Of a stretch of 64,000 nucleotides of DNA, positions 50,501 through 62,753 are shown piece after piece. Position 1 is the stretch's first letter. The number at the start of each line of letters is the position of its first letter. The notes beneath the pieces are model-generated. The model made no database searches. It was given only the letters and a program-made list of their open reading frames with translations, and was not told the DNA's origin. Made by a program: the position numbers and the translations under genes. Source of the stretch: Brachyhypopomus gauderio. Taxonomy: Eukaryota > Chordata > Actinopteri > Gymnotiformes > Hypopomidae. The stretch spans positions 5,385,739 through 5,449,738 of the forward strand of contig NC_135221.1 in assembly GCF_052324685.1 (NCBI RefSeq), read 5' to 3'.

Positions 50501-53500
50501 TATTAAATTAAAATCTATTGACAATATTGTTTTACTTTCTTTTGTTTTCCAGTAGTTTACCTACTGGGGTATCATGTCCTCTTTGTGATGTTTGTATGGG
50601 CATATTGGCAAACCATTTTCACCAAGCCAGTGAACCCTCTCAAAGAGGTACGTATTGGCCTTTAGCCCAGTACTAAGGTGATCTGTGTATTGTAGCTTTG
50701 TGTGTATGAAGCAGCTAATCACAAACCCTTATTGGAAACAGTTGATAACAGTATATTTTGGTACTCCACATTTCACAGAGACATTATACAATGTTTCAGT
50801 GCAGAATTTCACAGTAGCAGAAGTCCTCACAATCCCACGTGCTCGATCCACCGTGTCTCAAACAGACAGTCTTGCGTCTGCTTTTGGTGACATGTTTTTG
50901 GTGTGTCTCAGTTCCAGCTGTCCCACTCTGACAAAGAGCTATTGGAGCAAGAAGATCGGGGAGAATCTCAGCAGGAGATTTTGCGAAGAATAGCCAAGGA
51001 TCTACCCATCTATACCCGCACAACATCTGGAGGTAGATCGCAGCCGCACTCGGTTCAGCTGATCACCTTTTCACTATATTTCCAATATTCATTCTGATAT
51101 ATAGAACAGTAAAAACTTCAGATTAGCATTTAGCGAAAGATCATGTTGTTTCATAGCTTGTCTATTTCATAGCAGTGTTTAGTATATAAACCATATCTAT
51201 CTCCATAGCTATCCGCTACTGTGACCGGTGCTACGTGGTGAAACCTGACCGATGCCACCACTGCTCTGTCTGTGATAAGTGCGTCCTCCTTGTGGCCAGA
51301 ACACACACCTGGAATCAGTTTTGCTTGTGTAACAGTTAAACTGCAGGACTCTGTGTTGTTTCTCAGGTGCATCTTGAAGATGGATCACCACTGTCCGTGG
51401 TATGTACTAGCACAGGAACAGGAGAAACAAGAGAGAGCCACAAAGCAAGAAATGCATTCAGCTAATCTGTACAGGGAATTTAGAAATGAATAAAAGTTGC
51501 ACCATTAGGCCAGCTCTAAAAAAAAAATTGTTATTCAAAATGTTTAACATTTCTTTTTTCATAAATACCTGAAATAACTGATCTTTTGGTTTGGTGATGC
51601 CATCAGGCGTCCCAGCAAAGGAGAAGCAAGACGAATTCCGATGTTTGAAATCTAATGCGACATCGAGCTAACGGACAGGCGTGTGCCCTGGAGTCCAGAT
51701 GTTCATTGCCTGCTCTCTTACAGGGTGAACAACTGCGTGGGCTTCTCAAACTACAAGTTTTTTATCCTCTTCCTCGCTTACTCACTGTTGTATTGCCTCT
51801 TCGTCACCACCACAGACCTGCAGTACTTCATTCAGTTCTGGACAGTAAATATGAGTTCTTCATTCTTCAGACATGCATGGTAGACGTAGCTAATATAATA
51901 CCTTTGTTCCACTCTGATCATCTACATTTCCTCATGGTTTTCACTTGTATCGTTTCCCTACAAGGTGGACGGCAAAACGCACAAGCGTCTCAAAGAATAC
52001 TGGGTAGCCAATCAATGAAACATATAGATTTAGGTTTGCTTATAGTGGACTCCTGCAGTGGGCTTTTGAAGAAGTGTAGGGAATCACGCATAACATCTGA
52101 AGCCGTTCACTGTAGACCTACCACTGCTTGTAGAGGAAGCTTTGTTGTGCTACTGTGGTTTGCTTTTGTCCCGCTCATCCCATGAACTTAGCGAAACGCC
52201 CAGTTTAGCAGAAAACCTAGTAGAAGGACAAACCTTCTCATACACCTCCTGCAACTCTGCCTGGTAGTTCCAGCAAGCATGTGTACTGCATCGATTGGGA
52301 TTCCCTTCCTGTGATTTATGCTTGCAGAATGGTCTGCCGGACACTCAAGCCAAGTTCCATATTATGTTCCTGTTCTTTGCCGCCTCCATGTTCTCAGTCA
52401 GCCTGGCTTCACTGTTTGCCTATCACTGTTGGCTTGTCTGTAAAAATAGATCCACCCTAGGTGAGTAGCTACGCCTTAAAAGACTAATTCTGAAGTACTT
52501 TCAGCTTTGTTTCCACGTTTCTGAATGATCTTTAGGGGATAGAGGGGATAGAGTGTGATATTTTCCTTTTTTTTTCAGTGGACCGATTAGTTTGCCAACA
52601 TTCAATTTGTAATGGTGAGGTCAAGGCAGGATGCCAACTCGAGAGAGCTGCGACATGTAACAATAGGGACTCGGTCCAATGACCAACAAAGAATTCAACA
52701 CAGACGCACACCTAAAAGCACAGACATTAACAACAAACATGTGTAACACATAGCAAGACAAGGCACAGACAGATTAACGTACACACACATACACATACAC
52801 AGACACAGACAAACGTACACACACCGACGAGGGAAGAGTCAAGGGCGGACAATTGACAAGTAATTCAGGGCTAAAATAAAAAGAAGACATTCGAACTCAT
52901 CCTGATTTGGGATGTAAAATATTGTATATATTCAAAGGATTTCAATCAACATGACATTTAGTAGAAAGTTGCTATATTCCTTAAATGGAAAATAAGCAAC
53001 ACAACACACAGTGTCTCGCCAAGATGCTGTATTACAGTGTCTGGAATAAGACTGAAATAAGCAGCTTTTACTGGAAACAGTTATGGATGTCTGCTGGGAG
53101 ACAGATGCTGTCTCTCTGCGTGCCTTGTCAGGTTTTGAGATGCAGAGGCAGTGAGATGGTTTTTTTTAAGGTTTAATGGTTACTTGTTTTACTGTTATAT
53201 TTGTTTTAAATTCTTGGGATTGTTTTTTTTAAGAAGAGCAGTAATATTGCATATTGAAATGTAGAGTGCAAAAAAGTTTAGATTAGAATTTAATTAGACT
53301 GGTTAAATAAAGCTTTTTTTATTCAAGTTTGTATTTGTTACGTCATGTAAATTTTATGTCTCTTAATCTCAGAGGTCTTTCGTGCGCCTGCCTTCCGTCA
53401 CGGAACTGACAAGAATGGTTTCAGTCTCGGTGTGAGCAAGAACGTCCGCCAAGTCTTCGGTGATGAGAAGAAGTTCTGGCTCCTGCCGGTCTTTACCAGG

Positions 53501-55566
53501 TACAACTTCTGCTCCGTTCCCATGCACTGTGCTTGGGTTACCAAGACACTTCTGAAACTTGTGCTTCTTTGCTGTGATTTTAGTCTGGGTGACGGCTGTT
53601 CGTTCCCCACCTGCCTGGTGAACCCTGACCCCGAGCAGCCTGTCTCACCATCTGGACATGCTGCAGTCAAAAGGTTCACATCTCTCACCTGTTTGCCACG
53701 ATCAGCTATGTGAAAACACTTACAAGTTCCTCTGTGCATTGTAATGTTTCAGGCCATATATTCCCAGGTCTAAAAAAAGACACATCACTTAAAAGAGACA
53801 TAGAATAAATATGTGTGATATTTATGAAAATATGGTTTACTCGCTTGAAATGTTGGTAATTAACCCTTTGCTTTCATGCCCTTCCCAACCTTATGTTTGT
53901 CTCCATTCATCCCCAGTGATGGAGAAACCCATATTTTCCCCGCTAAACCTCTGAGGGAGTCTCAGAGCCGTCTGCTGTCTACTGGGCAGAGCTGGACAGA
54001 GAGTGAAGGGACAGACAATAAAGACTGCCAAGGTGAAGGTGATATGCACACCACTCTTACTACCATGAACTAAAACTACGACGCTGATCAACATGTTGCT
54101 TGTTAATCTCGTTATTGGAAAAACATACATTATGCAAAAGTACAATATGCAAATAAGTCCTCTGACACCTCAAACACTTTCAGGACCATATTCTTTGTAT
54201 ATAACTGTTGGTGTTTTGATTAATCAGAATCGGCACAATCCTGCAAACAGCCACAATTTTTAGTGAGTTCACCAGTTTGTGTTAATATACAGCAGGATAT
54301 ATCTCAGTCACAATGTTTGATGAGTTGCCAGTGTTTTAGTCTCATCTATCTGGTATATGCATGTACACCCACGGCTCACTGACATGTTCCTGCAACTGCT
54401 GGAGATGGTACCCAGACCATTATTATACTGGAAGGGTCTGTTCAAGTGTGGAAAAACTGTAGTCATGATGGGGTGAATCTGGTCATCAGCACCTCATGTT
54501 CCTACCATCGGCCCGAACTGTTGACCCAGGACTGATGACCCAGGACCCTTGACCCAGGACTGTTGACCCATGACTGTTGACCCAGGACTGTTGACCCAGG
54601 ACTGCTGGGCCAGGACTGGTGACCCTGGACTGGTGACCCTGGACCACTGACCCAGGACCATTGACCCAGGACTGTTGACCCAGGACTGTTTGCCCAAGAC
54701 TGTTGACCCAGGACTGTTGACCCAGGACCGTTGACCCAGGACCGTTGACCCAGGACCGTTGACCCATGACTGTTGACCCAGGACTGCTGGCCCATGACTG
54801 TTGACCCATGACTGTTGACCCAAGATTGCTGGGCCAGGACTGTTGACCCTGGACCATTGACCCAGGACTGCTGACCCAGGACTGCTGGCCCAGGACTGCT
54901 GGCCCAGGACTGCTGGCCCAGGACTGTTGACCCAGAACTGCTTGCCCAGGGACATTGACCCAGGGATTGTGCTTGTGATCTGATCCTTGATCCTTCCATC
55001 AGCACAAGGCAAAATAAACCTGTACAATTTGTGCCAAGCTCAAAAGAGGGAAGAAGAGTAAAACTTATAAAATGGCAACTCAGTATATTATGTAGTATTT
55101 TTGTCCTTACTGTGAAAGCCAATATTAAAAAGCAATGTAAAGAATGCAGAATACATCTCTGTGTTCATTATATTGCTGTGTCAGCTCCAGTGCTCAGTAA
55201 TATTGAAGATCTGAACATACAGGGAATAAAAATAATGACACAAATATTATGCCACTAAAAGCTAATCCAGTTCATACAGCTGGTCATACTCAGGGATGCT
55301 TGGCAGAAGCTTTTATATTAGAACAAAGTGGATTTTGTCTGTAGTCTCATGATTTGGTATTTTGTAGATCTGTGAGGCTATGAAGTATACTGAATGCTTT
55401 GTTCGAGGCTGATCTGTTTTCACCATGGCTGCGTACACAACCCAGTGTAACCAGCATGAGTTCGTGTGCAATGTGAATTAATTACTTCTCGTTCGATTGC
55501 ATCTGTTCCTTGCTATTCTGAACAGGCACAAGCAACCCAGCAATGACCCTGGAGAAGGAAACGTAG
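47575..55566 (+). CDS. zdhhc2: Palmitoyltransferase ZDHHC2 (DHHC family)
   Basis: Twelve coding exons: 47575-47701, 50351-50377, 50553-50647, 50912-51032, 51209-51278, 51367-51399, 51724-51844, 52328-52460, 53373-53499, 53584-53673, 53917-54032, 55526-55566 (1101 nt, 366 aa; human 367). It S-palmitoylates proteins such as PSD-95 in mammals, at recycling endosomes and plasma membrane. Four membrane segments fall at about 16-36, 52-72, 170-190 and 208-233. The zinc-binding Cys/His-rich domain (about 124-173) is intact, with DHHC at 153-156 and catalytic Cys156 as in human. The cytosolic tail keeps a SxxxLL signal (330-335) and an NP motif (357-358), both described as sorting signals of ZDHHC2. 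The intron 10 donor (AG/GTTCAC) is weak but phase-consistent. The stop codon is immediately followed by a good donor (TAG/GTATGT), suggesting a further exon. Confidence 0.94.
48787..48831. repeat. Inverted repeat, zdhhc2 intron 1
   Basis: GATCACAACACA and its exact complement TGTGTTGTGATC flank a loop of about 21 bases. It has no poly-T after it and no known function; possibly a transposon end or chance. Confidence 0.6.
54505..54970. repeat. 14-bp minisatellite, zdhhc2 intron 11
   Basis: About 33 tandem copies of a 14-bp unit, consensus GACTGTTGACCCAG, with GCTGGCC and GGTGACC variants. Because 14 is not a multiple of 3 and the unit lacks minus-strand stops, all three minus frames are open and encode near-identical peptides of the [13 protein letters not shown] type. 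Confidence 0.95.
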
Positions 55567-56214
55567 GTATGTCACCATAGCGACTCCTTTAAAGAGAAGG
55601 TTGGACTTTTTTTTGTTGGTTCCTTTGTATGAAATATGATCAAACATATTAGTCACAAAATGTGTAATGCAAAGTTTTTGCTGTGGCCTTTCTCTCTGTT
55701 GTGATCAGATCCCTCTATGGTCATGCGCTTTGTCCATGAAAGTAGGCAGCCCCCCATTGTATTGGAAAAGACATTTGGCTGTGGCAACAAACCATTGTCC
55801 ATTGGCTTTCTATCTAATTGCTTGAGTAGGGTGCTTCTTTATAAAAGCTTATTGTGCAGAATTACCCGTTTGTATATTTATGAGGATGTGGTCAGGACAC
55901 AAGAGTCCATTTTGTACTGTAAAGAGACTATGTGTGTGTGTACACTGTGCCTAAAGAAACCTCCTGAAAACCGTTGCACTCTGGGTGACATTTGACTTGC
56001 ACACTTTGTGACCCACATATAACTTAACCACGAATTAAATGATCACCAAAGTCATTATTTACATTTACATTATTTAATGCCTTGATTGTGTTGTGGTATT
56101 TGTGTTTAAGGCTACATTTTATTTATAAATTTGGGATGAAATGTGTTTTTTTTTTCTGCATGCTATGTAGTGCACATGTATTATATATACAGTAGCCTAT
56201 ATATTACATTTCAG

Positions 56215-56249
56215 CTCTGAAAACCGATGACCCATTTGAGGCACTGTAA
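56215..56249 (+). other. zdhhc2: Possible alternative last coding exon of zdhhc2
   Basis: A good acceptor (ACATTTCAG at 56206-56214) is followed by a short frame that fits the phase-1 donor of exon 11 (54032). Joined there it would encode ALKTDDPFEAL and a stop (56247-56249), giving a 364-aa isoform. If instead joined to the donor right after the normal stop (55566), it would be 3' UTR only. No transcript evidence is available. Confidence 0.45.
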
Positions 56250-57361
56250 TACACAGCTTGATTGCTGGGTCATGAACTGCAGTCAAATCTGTTCAATGAA
56301 AGTTTATCTTTTTATGCTTCTCCTGTCGGCATGTTTAGGAAAAGATATTTGTATTTTTAATAGTCTGTCATATTGATAACCTGTCTTACTGACCCTTGTG
56401 TATATCCACCTGTATATCTCTAATTATTCTAAATGTCATTTGTACAATAGTTCAAATATAAGACATTTTGCATATTGAAATATTTAAGGCACTCGAGTTC
56501 CCAGATACTCTACCTTAAACACCCTCCAGAGCTGTGCAGGACCAAACGGATAGAGGGGATAGAGGGGTTAGAGGGGATAGAGGGGACCGTGGACACAGTG
56601 ACTTACAACCCACTTGAACAGCAGTAAAGCAGTGACCTCATAAGCACAGGAAGAGGAAGTTCTGGCTCATTTGCACTTTAGATTAATGTACGTGTGAAAA
56701 TCCATAGACCTGCTTTCAGTCCTTTCAGTGTTATCAACAGTGCTGATGCATTAGGAACACTGCTAAGAAATACGGTCGTTTCTACTACATTTTGCAGTCT
56801 TGGGAAACAATTAAAAGAAATAATTTTGTTTGGAAAGGGTGTCAGATTACACTCATGTTCCAAATTGTGGCGCTGTATGTTTAGACAGGTTCATTAATGT
56901 CAGTTAGTTGCAAATACAGTGAAAGAACACAGCATGCTCGAAATCAGGTATGATGTTTACACAGTAACCACATGTTGCAGAAAATGTACCTGTGGTTTTG
57001 GACAGATGGTAAAAATGTCTTTAAGGGCTCTATTTGTCTCTTTGATAATGCTTTTCATGTAGTATGATGCCAAGAGTATTGCATGACATAGTAAACAACT
57101 AGTAGTACTGTATTAGTACTATTAGTACAATAACTTTTTCACCAAGGAGTACAACAAACACACAAAGGTTTTTCAAAGTGTTTTTATGTGCCATTTTCAT
57201 CTTTATCATGGTGTAATAGTCTATCGTATTTATTTTTGAAGACTTGTTAAAATAGAATAAAATAAAGAAAAACTGTACTAATGTAATCAAGTGGGTTAAT
57301 TTTTTACACTCCAAATATTAATTAAATGGAGAAATTATTTGATTATTTTTTCATTTGAAAC

Positions 57362-57500
57362 AATAAAATACACTTTATGTATCCTTTTATGGTGATCAGT
57401 GTCTGGATCTACTTTCCATGCAATAGTGGATAGAAAAACAATATAGGTACAAAACACAGGTCACACATTTTCAGATGTTAGAAACTCTGAGGCCTTTATT
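57362..57500. terminator. Convergent poly(A) signals of zdhhc2 and cnot7
   Basis: AATAAA on the plus strand at 57362-57367 (zdhhc2; another at 57256-57261) and AATAAA on the minus strand at 57495-57500 (cnot7). They face each other across about 130 bases, so the two 3' ends nearly meet. Assignment is inferred from position. Confidence 0.5.
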
Positions 57501-58594
57501 TACAAAAGCTCTAAAAACAGTCACTCTTGATATTGCATATTTTCAACATGTATATGTTACACGTTAACGGAGTGGAGAGGGGAAAGGGGTTAAGTGTTTT
57601 CTTCAGCGTTCTCCAGAGGCAACATTCAATGAAAGATAAGCAACGTCCATGCACGCCACGTCTCTGTAAACTCTCAGACCATGACTCAATACAGCATTTA
57701 TTCAAAAGCCACCGGTACATGCAGCAGATTTATGTAACACTGTAAAGCAGTACAATACAAAAAAAACCAAACAGCAGAAAATGTGCATGATTGAAAAACC
57801 AGCACTACAGGCAACGTTGAACCCAATTCCACTGGCACCAAGTACTTGAGTTGGTTAAGATTTTTTCCCCTAAAGAAGCATAATGAATAAAAGGCATTGA
57901 TTTTTTTTTACTAAAACACTACAAAACCTTCAAGTCACTTTTAAAAATGAAATGAAGACAATCTTGATACAGAAGTGACCTCAGTCCAATTAAATAGTGG
58001 CAGTTATGCAACACACTTCTAATTTTGTGGTAAAATGTGTAAGCCCAACATAAAAGTAAAATCAGTGCAAGGCCTCAATTGTGCCGTTACGTGCCTGTAT
58101 TTGCCTGTGAGAAACTGTGGGGCCAATGTCTGTATCAAGCTAGTGCAGGCTGTGGAAAATGGACATAGTACTCTTCTGATCAGGGAACAACCAAACATGT
58201 AGTTGACTGGCATACTGCTGTTTGCTGAATAAGATGACAATGATTGCAATAAATTAATGATTAAAAAAACAAAAAACAAACAAAACACAAAAAAAAATCC
58301 CCAAAAAAACATAAAATGTAGCTTAATTTTAAGGCTGAGCCCTGCGGGGGGGAAAATAAAACACCCATTTTTTTTTCTTACTTATCATAAAATAGGAACA
58401 ACGTGTGACAAAAGGTTAACGTAGAGAAGGCAACAAAGTGGAGGAAGTTCTTTTAGCTTTACATTTAAAATCAAGAGTCTCGCTGGAGCTTTAAAGTGCA
58501 AATTCCTATCGAACATTTTATGAAAAAACTACAAAACCCATGTTTTTAAGCCCTGCGGGTGACGTTCTCTACAGTGAGGGGTGTCCTTGCTGTG
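57495..58594 (-). other. cnot7: Presumed cnot7 3' UTR
   Basis: About 1.1 kb from the cnot7 stop to the AATAAA at plus-strand 57495-57500. Long A/T homopolymer runs occur, but there is no other coding potential. Minus-strand frames in this interval look like noise. Confidence 0.5.
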
Positions 58595-60352
58595 TCATGT
58601 CTGTTGCTTGTTGGCTTCCTCTTCGTAAGCATTGCCTGTGCCGTTCTGGACGTAGGATGAGCCAGATCCCAGGCCATACAAGTGACCACAGTACTTAGCA
58701 TCATCAATATGGTCCTCAAAAAACATCTGAAATGAAGGGACAACACGACCCAAGGTGTGACGGCACATCCCGAACACGAACCATTCGAGGAGTTTCGTTT
58801 TTAAAACACAAATGACATCGTCATTTTGTTTTTTTATTGTGAGCGCAGAGATCTTAGGAGCACGACATCCATTAGAAGTTATAAACAGTTCAGTCATTTC
58901 TACAGAAGAATTCTTCCCAATACATGGACTTGTGATCAAGGAAGAAACACCCGGAAGGGAACGGGAACACCGGGGAGCGGACATGGCCACCTACCTCTCT
59001 CATCTTAAAGAAGGCCATTCCTGTGAGGAGAGAGTCTGAGCCTGCCTGATGCTGAGGGCCAATCCTCTCCAATTCTAGCTGCTCCGCCACTTCCTGCAAG
59101 CCGCCCTACAGAAACACCCAAATGATCGCACCGCACTTCTTCAACCTCAGGATATATAACCTTTAGTGCTAGCTCTCTAGCAAGAACACAAGTCTTATAA
59201 CGTGGGCAAGCGTTTAAATACATTTTCTTTTTAAAAAAGTCAGAGTTTGCATGCCTTCAGGTTTTTGCAGCTCTTCATGAGGTATTTGACATCATATATA
59301 ATGGGGAAAAATAAACGAAGAATCTCAAAGAAGTCAACTTCCTCTTCTGGCAATTTGGAGTTGGACAAAATTTTGATTAGATAACCGAAGTCATAGCCAC
59401 TAAATGGGAAGAGCACAGAGTAAAAACATGAGTCTTGAAAACGTTGTGAATAGTTAAGTATAAATCACTTAGTTTGCTTTGTTCAAAAGAAAGGAAGGTA
59501 TGTATGAAAGTACCACAGCATATTGTTTTACCTTATGTCGATTACTATAAGGCTGTAAATTTATACAGAAGTTGGAACAGGACTGTAAGGTGTTCGGTCT
59601 TTCAACTAGGCAGATCAACACACATTCTAGGGTTTCAATCTCCTCTAAAATAATTTTTCATTACAAAATTACCTATGGAACGACAGCCACTTGACACCTT
59701 CACAGAGCACCACACCTGAAGTCATAAGAAGCTCTGCAAAACACAGTGTCTCAATGCCCTCGTCTTCGTGCTTTTTGAACTGGATACCTGACGTGGTCAG
59801 CAGCTCAATAGAATCCTGTGCATACATGTCTTCTCTGAAAGAATGTTGTCAGAGACATTTTGTTATATTCAAACCTACTGGAAGCTAAGGAATAGCAATG
59901 CCAATGTTTAAAAGCGCAAGCAATTAAATATCTCTCTAGCAAGACATAATCCCCTTACGTGAGGTTAAATTTGAAGTTGAACTGCCACGTTGATGTTCCT
60001 GGTGGGTATTCTCCCTGTTCATTCATAAAAGTAAGGCCGAGCTGGATGATCTTCAACAAATCAACATTACACCGCAGCAGCTGGTACTGGTAGTCGGCAT
60101 TGCTTCTGAACTCTCCAATTGGTCTTGCAACTACACCTGGAAACTCTGTATCCTGTCGACAAACAAACCAAATAACATGACGATACAGAAATCCTGCCGG
60201 TTTTTGAATGCTAAGGCAGAATTACCAAAGCTTACCATTGCAATGTAATTGAATTTTCGGATCACCTGGCGAATCCTTTTCAGCTCCTCGTCCAGGTTGC
60301 TAGCCCAAACCTCACATATTCTTTGGCTATGATCCACAGTGGCTGCGGGCAT
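58595..60352 (-). CDS. cnot7: CCR4-NOT deadenylase subunit 7 (CAF1)
   Basis: Six coding exons on the minus strand: 60352-60236, 60152-59959, 59834-59673, 59399-59255, 59105-58995 and 58726-58595 (861 nt, 286 aa; human 285). It is the DEDDh 3'-5' exoribonuclease that shortens poly(A) tails within CCR4-NOT. All catalytic residues are present: Asp40 and Glu42 (DTEF), Asp161 (GYDFGY), His225 and Asp230 (PQHQAGSD). Start [10 protein letters not shown] and tail YEEEANKQ match CNOT7 rather than CNOT8. The intron between exons 4 and 5 appears to use a GC donor (AAG/GCATGC). A 5' UTR exon probably lies upstream (donor at 61330-61334; UTR continues from 60453). It is tail-to-tail with zdhhc2. Confidence 0.96.
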
Positions 60353-61511
60353 AGTGCCACTTTCAGATGGAAGGCATCAAAAATGGGGGAAAAAAAATAT
60401 GCTCCCTTGGGAACAAATTTCATAGAATTTTAAGTCCTGCTCTCTTTTTTGACCTGAAAAGAAAGCACAACGGAATAATGTCAACATGTGTGGTCTAACG
60501 CATAAAATAAGAAATTCCAGCCTGAGGCTAGACTCATGATGCTTAAGGGTCAAAGCATTAGCTTGACAACAATTAAGTTTTCAGTTAGTTGCCATTCATT
60601 CAACATTTGTAACTGAATACAGCCATATTATCAGCTGCTACATGTCTAATTTCTTCAACGGGGAGTGTAGGTACAGCTCACCTTTAGAGCTTTTGTTTGG
60701 CTGGGCTGATTTAACTGTCATATCACTTGCCAGTCTACTGATCCAGCTTGGCAAGTGGTCATTGGTCATGCACATACAAGTTAGCCAGGGATCAAGTACG
60801 TCACCAGGTATCAAACACATATCATTTTAGGTTGCTAGTATAACTGTTGACATGCAGCTGAAAGAGTGAAAAAGATGGTCAGCTTAGATATGGCTATATG
60901 GGAGTTCTCCAACAGCTAGCAATGTCTAGCTAACTTAGTTTGTGATCCGGGACGCAGTATTTGCTATAGAATACTCGTCTGTAGGTTTTAACGAAGTGTT
61001 TTAAGTTAAACACATAAGACTGTGGGTTGCATTATAAACATTTCACGCACAGGTAGGAAGACACGCCAGCTTAGCCATCAAACACAAACAGGAGCTCCCC
61101 TCCCCAACCCAGAGACACAAAGGAACGATTCTGGACTGTCCCTTAAAAGTGTTAAACTAGATAAACGCAAGACGTGAACACAAATGGAGAGTGTTTGTGT
61201 CTTGTGAAGTGTGAAAATGAGGTTGTTGTGATGTTAGCCACCAGCTAACATGTTCCAGCAAACGCTAGCTAGCCTCCTACTCACACAACTTTGTCCTGCA
61301 GCTTCGGTCAAGTTTATTTGCTCTCACGACTTACCTTTGTCGGTTTAGGTGCACTTAAAATGTACTGCTTCAGTAACACACTACTGGCTTTTTGTAAACA
61401 AAGATTTGGGGTTTTAGCGCTCACTTTTACACGGTTTTATTTGTCTAACACCGCTATCAACAACCAGCCGCCACCTCTGAACCTCCATTACAGCGGTACC
61501 TTCTGACGTCA
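60353..61511 (-). promoter_or_regulatory. cnot7: cnot7 5' UTR, first intron and promoter with CRE
   Basis: On the minus strand, CAAAG/GTAAGT (donor bases at 61330-61334) and TTTTCAG/GTCAAA (exon starts 60453) define a plausible 5' UTR intron. A full palindromic CRE, TGACGTCA, sits at 61504-61511, about 170 bases upstream of that donor. This fits a TATA-less housekeeping promoter. Short frames inside are not genes. Confidence 0.55.
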
Positions 61512-61921
61512 TGGGGTTATGAACGCCGACCTTTGAACTCCACAAAACGACGTATTTAGGGACGTTTCAGAGAAGCAGCGCGATCGATAATAGTTTGAGA
61601 AATTATAATTTTCAATCATTAAAATACAAATGTCAGCAAGGAATTTTTTTTATTCTCTTCAGGTAGACCTGAAATATTATTTAAAAAAATGCAATTTATG
61701 TGGGACAAGACCTTATGCATAATTCAACACAATGATAAATACGCACAGTAGCTAAGTAGTACTAAGTTCAAAATGTAGGCTAGTATGGAATTAGGAAAAA
61801 AAGATGCAAACGACTGAAAAGTTGGCAACTGGGGTCCTACTGGACCTTAGAGAACTGAGTACCAGTTGTTTCAAGCTGATGGTATGGTTCATGTGTGGGT
61901 CATGAAGCCATGGACCACAGT

Positions 61922-62209
61922 TAGTGTTGCCACCTGTCCTGGTTTTCACGTGCCTGTCCCGGTTTGTCCCGGTTTTTCTTCTTTTTAATATTCGGTCCCG
62001 GCAAAAAAACTAGGTTAGTTCAAACCATGATTCAGACTGTTTCTGCACACTTTAAATCTGTTTGTTCTTCTCGCTGTGTCCATTTTAAACCCCTCTGGTA
62101 ACATTTTACTTTTTTTGTTACCCCCCCCCCCCCTCAACAGATTACACTCGCCACCCTGTGTCAGTATGACAGTGTCTTTGTTTTTTGTCAGACCTAGGTG
62201 GCAACCCTA
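61922..62209. mobile_element. hAT-type MITE, 288 bp
   Basis: Terminal inverted repeats TAGTGTTGCCACCT (left) and TAGGGTTGCCACCT (right, inward). Flanking 8-bp direct repeats ACCACAGT (61914-61921) and ACCCCAGT (62210-62217) differ at one base, as for an older hAT target duplication. The interior has repeated GTCCCGGTT words and a 13-base C run. It is a different family from the MITE near her11 (ends share only the GTTGCCA core). Confidence 0.7.
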
Positions 62210-62339
62210 ACCCCAGTTGTCCACAAGGCACCGTGCAGGCTGTTGGATATACAATACCGGTGTAGGGAGTGTTTCTTATTGCATGGGTGCCTAAACACAC
62301 CACTGACTGGTGCACACTACATTTGACTGCTTGGTGACC

Positions 62340-62700
62340 ATTTGCAATTCTTCATGGGCTTTTGTGTCTCCCCACAATGATTCCAGCAGGATCATGCGCA
62401 GCACCAGTGGGCCCAATTTGTTCAGAACTGGTTTGAGAAGCATTCTGACAAACGGTGTGGCCAGCACTTTTGCCCGAAATGAGCCCAACAGAGTGTTTAT
62501 AGGAAGTGTTGGATAGGTCCATTTGCACCTGAAATCTTGCACCTACAAATACCTTAGAGGTCTGAGTGGTAATCCAGACAGCACGACTTAACATTCCTCC
62601 AGATGTCTTTGGTCCACCTGTAGAATAAGTGTCATGTTGAGTTGCTGCACTTTGCTGGGCTATAGACGGTTCTATACAATAGTGGTTCCTGTCCCATGAG
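62340..62700 (+). mobile_element. Probable degenerate Tc1-like transposon fragment
   Basis: ATGATTCCAGCAGGATCATG followed by a decayed frame reading roughly FQQDHAQ...NWFEKHS recalls the FQQDNAPCH...NWF catalytic region of Tc1-like transposases. Later CTGCACTTTG...ATAGACGGTTCTATACAATA resembles the 3' non-coding end. It is heavily mutated; the family is uncertain. Confidence 0.4.
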
Positions 62701-62753
62701 TGCTGGCACAACAGTGTTATAGCTTAGCTGTTTAGAAAGTTCCTTTATTATAA

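Noticed and set aside
54486-55122. Three overlapping minus-strand frames of 123-206 codons
   Set aside because: Generated by the 14-bp minisatellite; same peptide in three phases, no splice or family support.
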